A stretch of DNA of 64,000 bases from Stagnihabitans lacustris (GTDB taxonomy: Bacteria; Pseudomonadota; Alphaproteobacteria; Rhodobacterales; Rhodobacteraceae): contig NZ_JAPDGS010000001.1 in the NCBI RefSeq assembly GCF_025950525.1, positions 868,001-932,000 of the forward strand, given 5' to 3'. Positions 1 through 8,520 of the stretch are shown piece by piece (the first letter of the stretch is position 1; each line of letters starts with the position of its first letter). The translations under genes were made by a program, and so were the position numbers. The notes beneath the pieces are model-generated. The model was not told where the DNA came from and did not search any database. It worked only from the letters and a program-made list of their open reading frames with translations.

Positions 1-544
1 GCAGGCCGCTGGCATCGGTGGGGTCGGCGCGGTGGACCCAAAAGGCGCGGTGCGTCGCGGTTGTGGCGATTTGCTGCACATCCTGCGGCCCGGGCACGGC
101 CACGACGGATGTGACCTGAACGCCCGCGGGCAGCTCTTCGATGCGGCGAGCGATGGCGGGCAGGGCGGTTTCATCGCCGATCAACAGCCAGCTTTGGACC
201 CCGCCGATGACCAAAGAGCCCCGGGGCCCGCCGATCACCGCCGCGTCCCCCACCTGCGCGCCAAGCGCCCACAGCGTCGCGGGCCCCGCCTCATGCAGGG
301 CAAAGTCGATCTCCAGCCAGCCCGCCGCCGCGTCGAACCTGCGCGGGGTATAGTCGCGCATCACCTCGGCCCCGCCAGTGGGAACGAACAGCTTGATATG
401 ATCCCCCGGCGAGGCCGAGACAAAGTCGCCAAGGTCGCCCTCCAGCCGCAGGCGCAGCATATTGGGCGTCAGGCGGTGGGTCTGGGTGACGGTCAGGCTG
501 CGGCGCCGGGTGTCATGGCGCAGGCGTTGGGTCGTGGGGGTCAT
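1..544 (-). CDS. Siderophore-interacting protein (SIP family flavoreductase), 3' end cut by window
   Basis: Reading the minus strand from the ATG at 544 gives an open frame to the window edge, beginning MTPTTQRLRHDTRRR. It has the FAD-binding stretch MRDYTPRRFD (around residues 62-71), then a HEAGPATLWA segment, a GGPRGS turn and WLLIGDETALPA, the layout of SIP/ViuB ferric-siderophore reductases. These are cytoplasmic flavoproteins that reduce ferric siderophores to release iron. A good ribosome binding site (AAGGAG) lies 5 nt before the start. About 181 residues are present; the family is usually 230-280, so the C-terminal NAD(P)H-binding part lies outside the window. It is divergent from the tannase-like gene. 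No siderophore synthesis or uptake gene is in view. Confidence 0.85.
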   Translation of the reverse strand, partial: MTPTTQRLRHDTRRRSLTVTQTHRLTPNMLRLRLEGDLGDFVSASPGDHIKLFVPTGGAEVMRDYTPRRFDAAAGWLEIDFALHEAGPATLWALGAQVGDAAVIGGPRGSLVIGGVQSWLLIGDETALPAIARRIEELPAGVQVTSVVAVPGPQDVQQIATTATHRAFWVHRADPTDASGL

Positions 545-711
545 GGTGGCTCCTTTGCGGCTTGAACGCCGGGTGCCGGGCTTTCCGTCGCCCCCGTTTT
601 CGGTTGCGGCGGTTTTTTCACGGCGCTTTTTTTACGGCTGAGCGACGGAAAACCATAAGGCCCGCGTTGAAACCGCAAGCGATACAGATTGCCGACAAGA
701 TGGGGCGAAAG

Positions 712-2361
712 ATGATCAAGCGTTTGATGGGTGCCACGGTTTTGGCGGGCGTTGCGGGGGCGGGCGTTGCGGGGGCCGCGCTGGCCGAGGGGGCCTTTGA
801 CGCCCAATTGCGGCTGGACCCCGCCGCCTTTACCACGCTTCAGGTGACGGTGGATGGCGCGCCCCTGACGTTGCGCCGCTATGAGGCGGTCTATGTGGCC
901 AAGCCCGTCGCCATGGCGGCCCAGCAGCCCGCCCGCCAGATGGGGCCGGGCGGCAGTCCCACGGCCGCCAAGACCCAGGTCCTGACCGATCCGCTGGCCT
1001 ATCAAAAGCTGGTGGTCTTTGTCCCCGACACCGCGACCGAGGCGTCGGCCATGATCTTGAACGTCAACAACGGCGGCTGGTTTGCCAGCGAGCTGAAAGA
1101 GGGGATCGCTGCGGGCGGGGCCTATACCTCGTCCGATGACCGCGACAAGGTCGGGGCGGCGCTGGCGGCGGGTCATGTCTATGTCGATCTGGGCAGCCGG
1201 GGGCGGGGGATCGTGGCGGCCGACGACAGCTTGCCCGGCAAGGCGCCGGCGGCGGTCGTCGATGCCAAGGCCGCGATCCGCTATCTGCGGCTGAACGATG
1301 CGGTTTTGGCGGGGTCGGCCGAGCGGATCGTGATCACCGGCACCTCGGGCGGGGGTGGGCTTTCGGCGGTGGTGGGGGCCAGCGGCAACAGCGCCGACTT
1401 CCTGCCCTTTCTTGCTGAAATCGGGGCGGCGGGGGTGGGTTTGGATGGGTCCAGCACCTTGGCCGACGATGTCTTTGCCGTCATCGCCTATTGCCCGATC
1501 ACCGACCTTGGCCATGCCGATATGGCCTATGAATGGCAGTATCAGGGCATCCGCAGCGCCGGGAACACGGCGATGGGCCATTGGGGCGCGCCTGCGCAAG
1601 AGGCCTCGGCCGCGCTGGCTTTGGCCTATCCGGACTATCTGGCCTCATTGGGCCTGACGCTGACGCCCGATACGATGCGGGCCGAGATCATGGCCGAGGT
1701 CGTGGCCGAAGTCGCCCGCCATATCGCGGCCGGTGGCACGGTGCCGGACTTGGGCGCGGAATTCGTGATAACTCAGCGCGGCCGCGATGGCAGCACGACA
1801 GAGTTGCGGGTGGTCAATGACTGGCTGACCCTGTCAGAAGGCAAGCCCCAGGTCGATCTTCCGGCCTTTTTGGGGTTTGTGGCCCGGACCTCGGCCTTGA
1901 AGAATGTCCCCGCCTTTGACCGCACCGCCAATACCGGCAATCAGGGCGCGGATGGCGAGAATTCGTTGTTCGGCACCGGAACCCAGGCCTATTCCAACTT
2001 CACCCCCTGGGGCTGGAATCATAACGAGGTCGAAGGCGACGGCGTGGGGCGCGATGACACGGGGACGGATTGGGCGACCTGGACGGCGGGCGAGGGCGCG
2101 GGCCTGGCCGCCCAAGTCGCCATGATCAACCCGCTGACCTATCTGGGGTCGGGTGCCACCACCGCGCCGCATTGGTATCTCCGCCACGGGATGATCGACC
2201 GCGACACGTCCTTTGCGGTCGAACTGACGCTGGCCCGGGCGGTGGCTGCGGATACAGACGTTCAGGGCGTCGATTTCCGCTTGCCCTGGATGACGGCCCA
2301 TTCGGGGGATTACGACGTGACCGAGGCCTATGGCTGGCTGAGGGGCGTCTTGGCCCCGTAA
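712..2361 (+). CDS. Secreted subtype-B tannase-like alpha/beta hydrolase
   Basis: From the ATG at 712 this encodes about 549 residues with a clear Sec signal peptide (basic MIKR, hydrophobic Ala/Gly/Val core, cleavage near ALAEG). An in-frame ATG at 700 adds four residues; the open frame back to 562 lacks signal-peptide logic. The nucleophile elbow GTSGGG puts Ser212 in a G-x-S-x-G motif, and HWYLRHGMIDRDTSF near the C-terminus carries the probable catalytic His. MILNVNNGGWFAS and YCPITDLGHADMAYEWQY resemble bacterial subtype-B tannases, which hydrolyse galloyl esters. Predicted periplasmic or extracellular esterase. The substrate is inferred from family resemblance only; no gallate catabolic gene is adjacent. 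It stands alone, with a convergent nucleoside hydrolase 6 bp downstream. Confidence 0.75.
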   Translation: MIKRLMGATVLAGVAGAGVAGAALAEGAFDAQLRLDPAAFTTLQVTVDGAPLTLRRYEAVYVAKPVAMAAQQPARQMGPGGSPTAAKTQVLTDPLAYQKLVVFVPDTATEASAMILNVNNGGWFASELKEGIAAGGAYTSSDDRDKVGAALAAGHVYVDLGSRGRGIVAADDSLPGKAPAAVVDAKAAIRYLRLNDAVLAGSAERIVITGTSGGGGLSAVVGASGNSADFLPFLAEIGAAGVGLDGSSTLADDVFAVIAYCPITDLGHADMAYEWQYQGIRSAGNTAMGHWGAPAQEASAALALAYPDYLASLGLTLTPDTMRAEIMAEVVAEVARHIAAGGTVPDLGAEFVITQRGRDGSTTELRVVNDWLTLSEGKPQVDLPAFLGFVARTSALKNVPAFDRTANTGNQGADGENSLFGTGTQAYSNFTPWGWNHNEVEGDGVGRDDTGTDWATWTAGEGAGLAAQVAMINPLTYLGSGATTAPHWYLRHGMIDRDTSFAVELTLARAVAADTDVQGVDFRLPWMTAHSGDYDVTEAYGWLRGVLAP

Positions 2362-2367
2362 ACCGTC

Positions 2368-3315
2368 TTAGGAACTCAGCACCTCGGCCACCAAAGCCAT
2401 GACCTGATCGGCCTGCACCCCGGTGACGGCCGATTGGACGGGCAGGTCGTCCCACTCCCCCGGCGGGAAGGGGCGGCCCTGGGGTTTCAGGATGGTCTGG
2501 CCGGTGGCGATGCCTTGGCAGACGACGCGCATGGCGCCCTCGGTCCGGGTGAACAGGTCGGGCCGCACCAGATGGACACAGGCGCAGGTGTCATGCACCA
2601 ACATGGCATCGGGGATCAGCCGGTCGTAAAAGTCGATATAGCGTTGCGACAGCGCATCCAGAAGCGTCAGCGCCGGTGACTTGGGCGCCAGCGCGCGCAG
2701 CTCGGCCCGGGTCATCTGCGTTTGGCCGGTCACATCCAGCCCCACGACATGAACCTTCCAGGGCGCGGTCAAGACCAGATCGGCGGCCTCGGGGTCGCCG
2801 TGGATATTGGCCTCGGCCGCCGGAGAGATATTGCCGGGCACAAAGAAGGCCCCGCCCATGATCGTCACATCCTTGACCAGCGCGGCAATCCCCGGATCGC
2901 GGGCCAGGGCCAGCGCCAGGTTGGTCATCCGCCCCACGGCAACAATCGAGACCTGACCAGGGTTCGCCCGCACCGTGTCGATGATGAAGCCCACAGCGTC
3001 CAGGTGATCCAGCGGGCGCAGATGAGCGGGGTCGGGCAATGCGATATCGCCCAGGCCATTGGCGCCGTGGATGAAATCGGGGAAGCCCCCGGTCTCGCGG
3101 GCGGGGTCGAAACAGACCCCGGCGCCTTGGGCCACCGGGGCGTCAAAGCCGAAAGCCTCACGCAGGAACAGGGCGTTGCGGGTCGTCATCGATATGGCGG
3201 CATTGCCAAAGACGGTGGTGACGCCCAGAAGGTCGACCTGCGGGTGACGGGCCAGGAACAGCAAGGCCATGGCGTCGTCCACGCCGGGATCGGTGTCGAA
3301 AATGACCTTGTGCAT
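2368..3315 (-). CDS. Nucleoside hydrolase (inosine/uridine-preferring family)
   Basis: The 315-residue product starts MHKVIFDTDPGVDDAMALLF. The DTDPGVDDAMAL box (residues 7-18) supplies the aspartates that coordinate calcium and activate water in nucleoside N-ribohydrolases. Later TIMGGAF and a C-terminal MLVHDTCA are also family features, and the length is typical. The enzyme splits the N-glycosidic bond of ribonucleosides to base and ribose for salvage, in the cytoplasm. The nucleobase preference cannot be read with confidence. It ends 6 bp from the convergent tannase-like gene. A GGAGCG element just upstream of the ATG serves as the ribosome binding site. Confidence 0.92.
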   Translation of the reverse strand: MHKVIFDTDPGVDDAMALLFLARHPQVDLLGVTTVFGNAAISMTTRNALFLREAFGFDAPVAQGAGVCFDPARETGGFPDFIHGANGLGDIALPDPAHLRPLDHLDAVGFIIDTVRANPGQVSIVAVGRMTNLALALARDPGIAALVKDVTIMGGAFFVPGNISPAAEANIHGDPEAADLVLTAPWKVHVVGLDVTGQTQMTRAELRALAPKSPALTLLDALSQRYIDFYDRLIPDAMLVHDTCACVHLVRPDLFTRTEGAMRVVCQGIATGQTILKPQGRPFPPGEWDDLPVQSAVTGVQADQVMALVAEVLSS

Positions 3316-3416
3316 GGGCGCTCCTTTGGGGTTTGGGCGGGTCTACCGGGTCCTGCGGCCCCGTCAAGCCGTCCTGCAGGTTCCCCCGCCGCCGGGCCAG
3401 GGCTGGCGCCGGTTTG

Positions 3417-4415
3417 TCACGCCCCCTCGGACGGATAGCGCAGGCCGATCTGGCGGCGGATCTCGTCCAGCGTCGCCATGATGGCCACCGATTGCCGCGG
3501 CGGCATGATCGTCGACACCCCGCCCGTGGCGATCAGCGCCTCGACCTCGGCCGCCTGGAACTGCATCCCGCGCCCGCCGACACTGCCGTCAAAGCTGTGG
3601 ATCACCTGGTTGTCCGTGTCATAGACCCGGAAGGCGGTCGGCGCATACCAGGTCCGGTCGATCTCGATCCGGCCCTTGGTGCCGACGATGGCCGCCCGGT
3701 TCGGCCCGGCGCTGTCCGAGGACGACAGCGTCGTGGCCAGCGCGCCCGAGCCATAGCCAAACACCGTCGCCACCTGCCGATCCGCCCCCGTCGCATGAAA
3801 GCTGGCCTGCGCCGCGATGGTCTGCGGCGCCCCCAGGATGTCCCAGGCGAAAGAGATCGGATAGATGCCAAGGTCCAACAGCGCCCCGCCGCCCAGGTCC
3901 AGCGCGTTCAGCCTATGAGCCGGATCGTCGGGCAGCTTTTGCCGGTGATCGGCGGTCAAAGAGCGGACCTCGCCGATCATGCCCTGGGCAATGACCGCGC
4001 GCAGGGCGACCATATGGGGCAAAAATCGCGTCCACATCGCCTCCAGGAGGACAAGGCCCCGCGCCTCGGCCAGGGCGACGATCTCTTCGGCCTGGGCGGC
4101 GTTCAGGGTGAAGGCCTTTTCCACCAGCACATGTTTGCCCGCGTTCAAGGCCAGCTTTGCGGCCTCGGCGTGCTGGGGATGGGGGGTGGCCACATAGACC
4201 ACATCGACCGCCGGATCAGCGACCAGATCAGCATAGCTGCCATGGGCGCGGGCGATGCCATGGGTGGCGGCGAACCGGTCGGCGCCCGCCTGCGTGCGCG
4301 AACCCACGGCCGCGACCCTGTGGCCGGCCAGGATCAGGTCTTTGGTGAACAGCTCGGCAATCCAGCCGGTTGCAAGGATGCCCCAGCCGATGGTCTTCTG
4401 CGCCTTGTCCGTCAT
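3417..4415 (-). CDS. Gfo/Idh/MocA family NAD(P)-dependent oxidoreductase
   Basis: I place the start at 4415 (MTDKAQKTIGWGILATGWIA), giving 332 residues; the open frame to 4511 would add an Arg/Gly-rich extension that reads through the area next to the tRNA. The N-terminal Rossmann motif is GWGILATGWIA, followed by VAAVGSRT. DVVYVATPHPQHAEAAKLALNAGKHVLVEKAF is the typical family core containing the active-site Lys (the EK pair near residue 98). The C-terminal half is the alpha/beta substrate domain. Family members oxidise sugars, inositols, amino sugars or dihydrodiols using NAD(P); the substrate is not deducible here. There is no operon partner. The ribosome binding site is a G-rich run before the ATG. 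Confidence 0.85.
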   Translation of the reverse strand: MTDKAQKTIGWGILATGWIAELFTKDLILAGHRVAAVGSRTQAGADRFAATHGIARAHGSYADLVADPAVDVVYVATPHPQHAEAAKLALNAGKHVLVEKAFTLNAAQAEEIVALAEARGLVLLEAMWTRFLPHMVALRAVIAQGMIGEVRSLTADHRQKLPDDPAHRLNALDLGGGALLDLGIYPISFAWDILGAPQTIAAQASFHATGADRQVATVFGYGSGALATTLSSSDSAGPNRAAIVGTKGRIEIDRTWYAPTAFRVYDTDNQVIHSFDGSVGGRGMQFQAAEVEALIATGGVSTIMPPRQSVAIMATLDEIRRQIGLRYPSEGA

Positions 4416-4524
4416 GACGTCCCCCCCAGTGGGCCCCAATCGCCCCAAGTCCCGTCCAAAGCCTATCGGCCCGCGAGGTCGGGCGAAAGCCCCCTCCGCC
4501 CTGCGTCGCATCTGTCGGGAACGG

Positions 4525-4597
4525 TAGGCCCGGAGGGACTCGAACCCCCAACCAAGGCGTTATGAGCGCCCGGCTCTAACCATTGAGCTACAGGCCC
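4525..4597 (-). tRNA. tRNA with CAU anticodon, probably tRNA-Ile2 (lysidine type)
   Basis: The minus strand folds as a 73-nt tRNA: acceptor stem GGGCCTG pairs with CGGGCCT (two wobble pairs), D arm GCTC..GAGC, anticodon loop CTCATAA (anticodon CAT), and a T arm with GTTCGAG in its loop. CCA is not encoded. The CTCATAA loop and GGTTAGAGC D arm resemble bacterial tRNA-Ile(CAU), whose C34 is converted to lysidine by TilS, more than elongator tRNA-Met. An initiator identity is excluded because the gene lacks the three-G:C-pair anticodon stem and the mismatched first pair. Assignment to Ile rather than Met is inference. Confidence 0.85.
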
Positions 4598-4695
4598 ACC
4601 GTAGCGTCTGCATAAGCAGGGTCAGGCAAAGCGTCAAGGTTGCGGGGCGCCCCCCTTTGCGCTAAGGGGGCGGCAAAGCGCAAAAGGGGATCCTC

Positions 4696-5754
4696 ATGGC
4701 CGGACAAGCGGGGCATAATGGCGGCGGGCTGACCTACGCCGCCGCAGGTGTCGATATCGACGCGGGCAACGAACTGGTGGAACGCATCAAGCCCGCGGCC
4801 AAGCGGACCAACCGGACCGGCACCATGGGGGGCCTCGGCGGCTTTGGCGCGCTGTTTGACTTGAAGGCTGCGGGTTACAACGATCCGATCCTGGTGGCTG
4901 CGACCGACGGGGTGGGCACCAAGCTGCGCATCGCCATCGACACCGGGCTTTATGACACGATCGGCATCGACCTTGTCGCCATGTGCGTCAACGATCTGGT
5001 CTGCCAGGGTGCGGAACCCCTGCTTTTCCTGGACTATTTCGCCACCGGCAAGCTGGTGGTCGAGGATGCCACCCGCATCATCACCGGCATCGCCAAGGGC
5101 TGCGAGCTGTCGGGTTGCGCGCTTGTGGGCGGCGAGACGGCGGAAATGCCGGGCATGTATCACGGCGGTGACTTCGACCTTGCGGGCTTTGCGGTCGGCG
5201 CGATGGAGCGCGGGACCGAACTGCCGCGCGGGGTCGTGGCGGGGGATGTGATCCTGGGCCTTGCCTCGGATGGGGTCCATTCCAACGGCTATTCCTTTGT
5301 GCGCAAGGTGGTCGAACTGGCGGGGCTTGGCTGGCAAGATGCCTCGCCCTTCAGCGAAGGCACGGTCGGCCAGGCGCTGCTGACGCCGACGCGGCTTTAT
5401 GTGAAACAGGCGCTGGCGGCGATCCGGGCGGGCGGCGTGCATGGGCTGGCCCATATCACCGGCGGCGGCATCACCGAAAACCCGCCGCGGCTGTGCCCCG
5501 AGGGTCTGGGCTGTGCCATCGACCTGTCGGCTTGGGAATTGCCGCCGGTCTTCCGTTGGCTGGCGACGACCGCCAACATGACACAGGCGGAATTGCTGAA
5601 AACCTTCAACTGCGGCATCGGCATGATGATCGTGGTGGCCCCCGACCAGGCCGAGGCCACCGCCGCGCTGTTGCGCGACATGGGCGAGACGGTCTGCACC
5701 CTGGGGACCATCGTCGAGGGCGAGGGCGTGCATTACACGGGCAAGCTGCTGTGA
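4696..5754 (+). CDS. purM: Phosphoribosylformylglycinamidine cyclo-ligase (AIR synthetase)
   Basis: This 352-residue protein catalyses ATP-dependent closure of FGAM to aminoimidazole ribonucleotide, step 5 of de novo purine synthesis. The PurM N-terminal domain shows [17 protein letters not shown] (residues 40-56) and ATDGVGTKL (69-77). The middle contains [17 protein letters not shown] and [11 protein letters not shown], and the C-terminal domain has [14 protein letters not shown]-type residues ([14 protein letters not shown] here) that bind ATP. Length matches the family. purN begins within the stop codon (TGATG), so the two are translationally coupled as in many proteobacteria. The ribosome binding site is AAGGGGAT shortly before the ATG. 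Confidence 0.97.
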   Translation: MAGQAGHNGGGLTYAAAGVDIDAGNELVERIKPAAKRTNRTGTMGGLGGFGALFDLKAAGYNDPILVAATDGVGTKLRIAIDTGLYDTIGIDLVAMCVNDLVCQGAEPLLFLDYFATGKLVVEDATRIITGIAKGCELSGCALVGGETAEMPGMYHGGDFDLAGFAVGAMERGTELPRGVVAGDVILGLASDGVHSNGYSFVRKVVELAGLGWQDASPFSEGTVGQALLTPTRLYVKQALAAIRAGGVHGLAHITGGGITENPPRLCPEGLGCAIDLSAWELPPVFRWLATTANMTQAELLKTFNCGIGMMIVVAPDQAEATAALLRDMGETVCTLGTIVEGEGVHYTGKLL

Positions 5755-6341
5755 TGCGGGTGGCGCTCCTGATCTCGGGGGGCGGGTCGAACATGAAGGC
5801 GCTGGTGGCGGATATGGCGGGGGATCACCCCTGCCGCCCCTGCCTTGTCGCCAGCAATGACCCTGCGGCGGGGGGGATCGCTTGGGCTGCAGGGCAGGGG
5901 ATTGCGACCGCCGTGGTGGATCACCGCCCCTATGGACGCGACCGGGCCGGGTTTGAAACCGCGCTGCGCGACCGGATCGACGCCACGCAACCCGATCTGA
6001 TCTGTCTGGCCGGCTTCATGCGCATCCTGACGCCGGATTTCATCCGGGCCTATGCGGGGCGGATGCTGAACATCCATCCCTCGCTTTTGCCGAAATATCC
6101 CGGGCTGCATACTCATGCCCGCGCGCTGCAGGCCGGCGACACCCAGGCCGGCTGCACGGTCCACGAGGTCACGGCTGACCTGGACGCGGGCCCGATCCTT
6201 GGCCAGGCGCGGGTGCCCGTGCTGCCGGGCGACACCGAAGAAACCCTGGCCGCCCGCATCCTGGTGCAGGAACACCGGCTTTACCCGGCCGTGCTGCGCC
6301 GCGTGGCCCAAGGCGACCGGGCGCGGCTGGACCTGGGCTAA
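5754..6341 (+). CDS. purN: Phosphoribosylglycinamide formyltransferase (GART)
   Basis: The 195-residue protein transfers formyl from 10-formyl-tetrahydrofolate to GAR in purine synthesis. The phosphate loop is SGGGSN (8-13). The catalytic residues Asn106, His108 and Asp144 fall at the same numbers as in E. coli PurN, within MLNIHPSLLPKYPG and ADLDAGPIL. The ATG at 5754 shares a base with the purM stop codon; upstream in-frame ATGs lie inside purM. A short hairpin follows the stop, then a region rich in dispersed repeats. Confidence 0.97.
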   Translation: MRVALLISGGGSNMKALVADMAGDHPCRPCLVASNDPAAGGIAWAAGQGIATAVVDHRPYGRDRAGFETALRDRIDATQPDLICLAGFMRILTPDFIRAYAGRMLNIHPSLLPKYPGLHTHARALQAGDTQAGCTVHEVTADLDAGPILGQARVPVLPGDTEETLAARILVQEHRLYPAVLRRVAQGDRARLDLG

Positions 6342-6342
6342 A

Positions 6343-6360
6343 CCCGGGGTCTACCCCGGG
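6343..6360. repeat. Short palindrome downstream of purN, recurring after the holin gene
   Basis: CCCGGGGT, a 2-nt spacer CT, then ACCCCGGG, followed by CTA, directly after the purN stop. The same 8+2+8 structure with the same trailing GCTA occurs after the holin gene at 12756-12773. There is no U-tract, so a classical terminator is unlikely. Confidence 0.6.
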
Positions 6361-6393
6361 CTACACGGCGGGGGTCTTGGCGGAAAGGGCAGA

Positions 6394-6448
6394 GGGGGGC
6401 GCTGCCCCCCGCTTCGCCCCCCCGGGATATTTGTGAAAAGATGAAGGG
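6394..6448 (+). repeat. Dispersed intergenic repeat copy 1 with a GC hairpin
   Basis: The motif ATATTTGTGAAAAGATGAA lies at 6427-6445, preceded by a perfect hairpin GGGGGGC-GCT-GCCCCCC (6394-6410). It sits between the convergent purN and LysR genes. It belongs to the family described in the findings: a conserved AT-containing block next to a GC hairpin. Confidence 0.75.
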
Positions 6449-6472
6449 GAGGGCGCGCCTGTCCTCCGCTTG

Positions 6473-6506
6473 TCTTTCATACTGACCCAAATATCCCCGC
6501 CGGAGG
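6473..6506 (-). repeat. Dispersed intergenic repeat copy 2
   Basis: TTTCATACTGACCCAAATAT reads on the plus strand, the inverse orientation to copy 1, and continues into CCCCGCCGGAGGC, the same continuation as the copy near 50240 read in reverse. Confidence 0.75.
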
Positions 6507-6550
6507 CGCAGCGTTCCGCGCAAAGCGATGGGGCGCCCAATCCGACGCCC

Positions 6551-6580
6551 CTTTCATAATTGCCCAAATACGCCCTTGCG
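6551..6580 (-). repeat. Dispersed intergenic repeat copy 3
   Basis: CTTTCATAATTGCCCAAATA followed by CGCCCTTGCG, immediately 3' of the LysR gene (its stop is at 6599). The trailing CCCTTGCGC also follows the copy in the sox operon near 32350, so the similarity extends beyond the core. Confidence 0.7.
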
Positions 6581-6598
6581 CCCGAAGCCCCTGAGGAC

Positions 6599-7495
6599 TC
6601 AGTCCGGCATCTTGGCGCGGAAACTTGCGATCTCTTCCATGACGAAATCGCGGAAGGCCGCGACGCGCTTGGAGTGGCGCAGTTCCTCGGGATAGGCCAG
6701 AAACACCGGCACGTCATTGCTTTCGAAATCCGGGAGCACGCGGACCAGATGCGGGCTGTCGGCCGCCACGTAATCAGGCAGCACCCCGATGCCAAGGTGG
6801 TTCAAAACCGCCTGCAGGACGCCGAAATAATTGTTCACCGTCAGCGTCGAGGGGATGTCGTGGCTCATCAATTCCGCCACCATCAGCGCGCCGGCCGCGA
6901 CCTGCGCGGTCCCGGCGTTCTGGCAGATCAGCCGGTGGTTCGCCATGTCGTCCATGCTTTGCGGCGTGCCATGTTCCTCAAGATACTTCGGCGTCGCAAA
7001 CAGCCGCATGCGGATGTTCATCAGCCTTTTGCGGATCAGGTCGGCCTGGGTCGGCTCTTTCATGCGGATCGCCACATCGGCCTCGCGCATCGGCAGGTCA
7101 AGCACGCGCTCTTCCAGCATCAGGTCGATCTTCAGCGCCGGGTATTTCTTGTAAAGGTTCGCCAGACGCGGGGCCAGCCACAGGGTCCCGAACCCGGTCG
7201 CCGTCGTCACCCGCAACTCACCGAAAACCTCGTCCTCCGAGTCGCGAATCCGCGCCGCGGCCGCCTCCAGCCTGCGCACCATCTGGCTGGTCGCATCAAA
7301 CAGCAACTCGCCCTGTTCGGTCAGGATCAGCCCCCGCGCATGGCGATGAAAGAGCGTCACGGAAAGGCTTTCCTCCAGCGCACGAATTTGCCGGGACACC
7401 GCCGATTGCGACAGATGCAGAACCTCGCCCGCATGGGTCAGGCTGCCCTTGTCGGCCACCGCATGAAATATGCGCAGCTTGTCCCAGTCCATCAT
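6599..7495 (-). CDS. LysR-family transcriptional regulator
   Basis: From the first of two consecutive ATGs (7495 or 7492) this encodes about 298 residues, starting MMDWDKLRIFHAVADKGSLT. The N-terminal winged helix-turn-helix (SLTHAGEVLHLSQSAVSRQIRALEESL split across residues 17-43) is diagnostic of LysR regulators. The C-terminal two-thirds form a substrate-binding-like co-inducer domain. GGGAGG precedes the ATGs. Open frame extends to 7576 but has no ribosome binding site. It is divergent from murI across about 150 bp, so autoregulation or control of murI is possible but unproven. The inducer is unknown. Confidence 0.9.
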   Translation of the reverse strand: MMDWDKLRIFHAVADKGSLTHAGEVLHLSQSAVSRQIRALEESLSVTLFHRHARGLILTEQGELLFDATSQMVRRLEAAAARIRDSEDEVFGELRVTTATGFGTLWLAPRLANLYKKYPALKIDLMLEERVLDLPMREADVAIRMKEPTQADLIRKRLMNIRMRLFATPKYLEEHGTPQSMDDMANHRLICQNAGTAQVAAGALMVAELMSHDIPSTLTVNNYFGVLQAVLNHLGIGVLPDYVAADSPHLVRVLPDFESNDVPVFLAYPEELRHSKRVAAFRDFVMEEIASFRAKMPD

Positions 7496-7644
7496 GGCGG
7501 CCTCCCGTGTCTTGCCCTTTGTGGCCCAAGGCCAGCACCCGTGTAAAGCGACAAGGCGCCGCAATTGGCAAATCACGTCCCCGACAGGCGCCTTTTACTT
7601 CCCGCGCGGGTTGATTACAGTGCAACCCAACAAAGGGGCATATC

Positions 7645-8457
7645 ATGGCAGTTGGCATTTTCGATTCCGGTCTGGGCGGATTGACGGTTCTGGATGCCGT
7701 GGCGCGGCGTCTGCCTCAGGTGCCCTTTGTCTATTTCGGCGACAACAAACATGCCCCCTACGGCGTGCGCACGGCCGATGACATCTTTGACCTGACCTGC
7801 CAGGCGACCGAACGGCTTTGGGCCGAGGGCTGCGACCTGGTGATCCTGGCCTGCAACACCGCCTCTGCCGCCGCGCTCAAACGCATGCAGGACACCTGGA
7901 TTCCGCCGGGCAAGCGCGTGCTGGGCGTCTTTGTCCCCCTGATCGAGGCCTTGACCGAACGACAATGGGGCGACAACTCTCCGCCGCGTGAGGTGGCCGT
8001 GAAACATGTCGCGCTCTTTGCCACCCCCGCCACCGTGGCAAGCCGCGCCTTTCAGCGCGAATTGGCCTTCCGTGCGATCGGGGTGGATGTCGAGGCGCAA
8101 CCCTGCGCCGGTGTCGTCGATGCGATCGAACAGGGCGACGAGATCCTGGCCGAAGCCCTGGTGCGCAGCCATGTCGAGGCGCTGAAACGCCGGATGCCGC
8201 ATCCCGAGGCCGCCGTGCTGGGCTGCACCCATTACCCGCTGATGGAAAAGGCCTTTCAGGATGCCTTGGGGGCGGGCGTCAAAGTCTATTCCCAGGCCAA
8301 CCTGGTGGCCGAGAGCCTGACCGATTACCTGACCCGCCGCCCCGAGTTTCACGGGCCCGGCCAGGTGTCGAAATTCCTGACGACAGGCGATCCGTCCAAC
8401 GTCTCTTCGAAGGCCACCCAGTTCCTGCGCCGCAAGATCAGCTTTCAGGCCGCCTGA
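7645..8457 (+). CDS. murI: Glutamate racemase
   Basis: The 270-residue cytoplasmic enzyme interconverts L- and D-glutamate to supply D-Glu for peptidoglycan. The two catalytic cysteines are visible: Cys70 in ACNTASA and Cys194 in GCTHYPLM. The N-terminal DSGLGGLTV contains Asp7. Length and motif order are canonical. AAGGGG lies before the ATG. It is divergent from the LysR gene and is followed 63 bp later by a phosphatase gene, with a possible transcript continuing through it. Confidence 0.97.
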   Translation: MAVGIFDSGLGGLTVLDAVARRLPQVPFVYFGDNKHAPYGVRTADDIFDLTCQATERLWAEGCDLVILACNTASAAALKRMQDTWIPPGKRVLGVFVPLIEALTERQWGDNSPPREVAVKHVALFATPATVASRAFQRELAFRAIGVDVEAQPCAGVVDAIEQGDEILAEALVRSHVEALKRRMPHPEAAVLGCTHYPLMEKAFQDALGAGVKVYSQANLVAESLTDYLTRRPEFHGPGQVSKFLTTGDPSNVSSKATQFLRRKISFQAA

Positions 8458-8520
8458 GCCGCAGCGCCCCCGGTTGCCAAATTGCTGCAACTGCGGCATC
8501 CTGCCCCAAAGGAGCCGCCG

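Noticed and set aside
4525-4597. tRNA gene as an integration (att) site
   Set aside because: No integrase, no flanking direct repeat of the tRNA 3' end, and neighbours are ordinary chromosomal genes.
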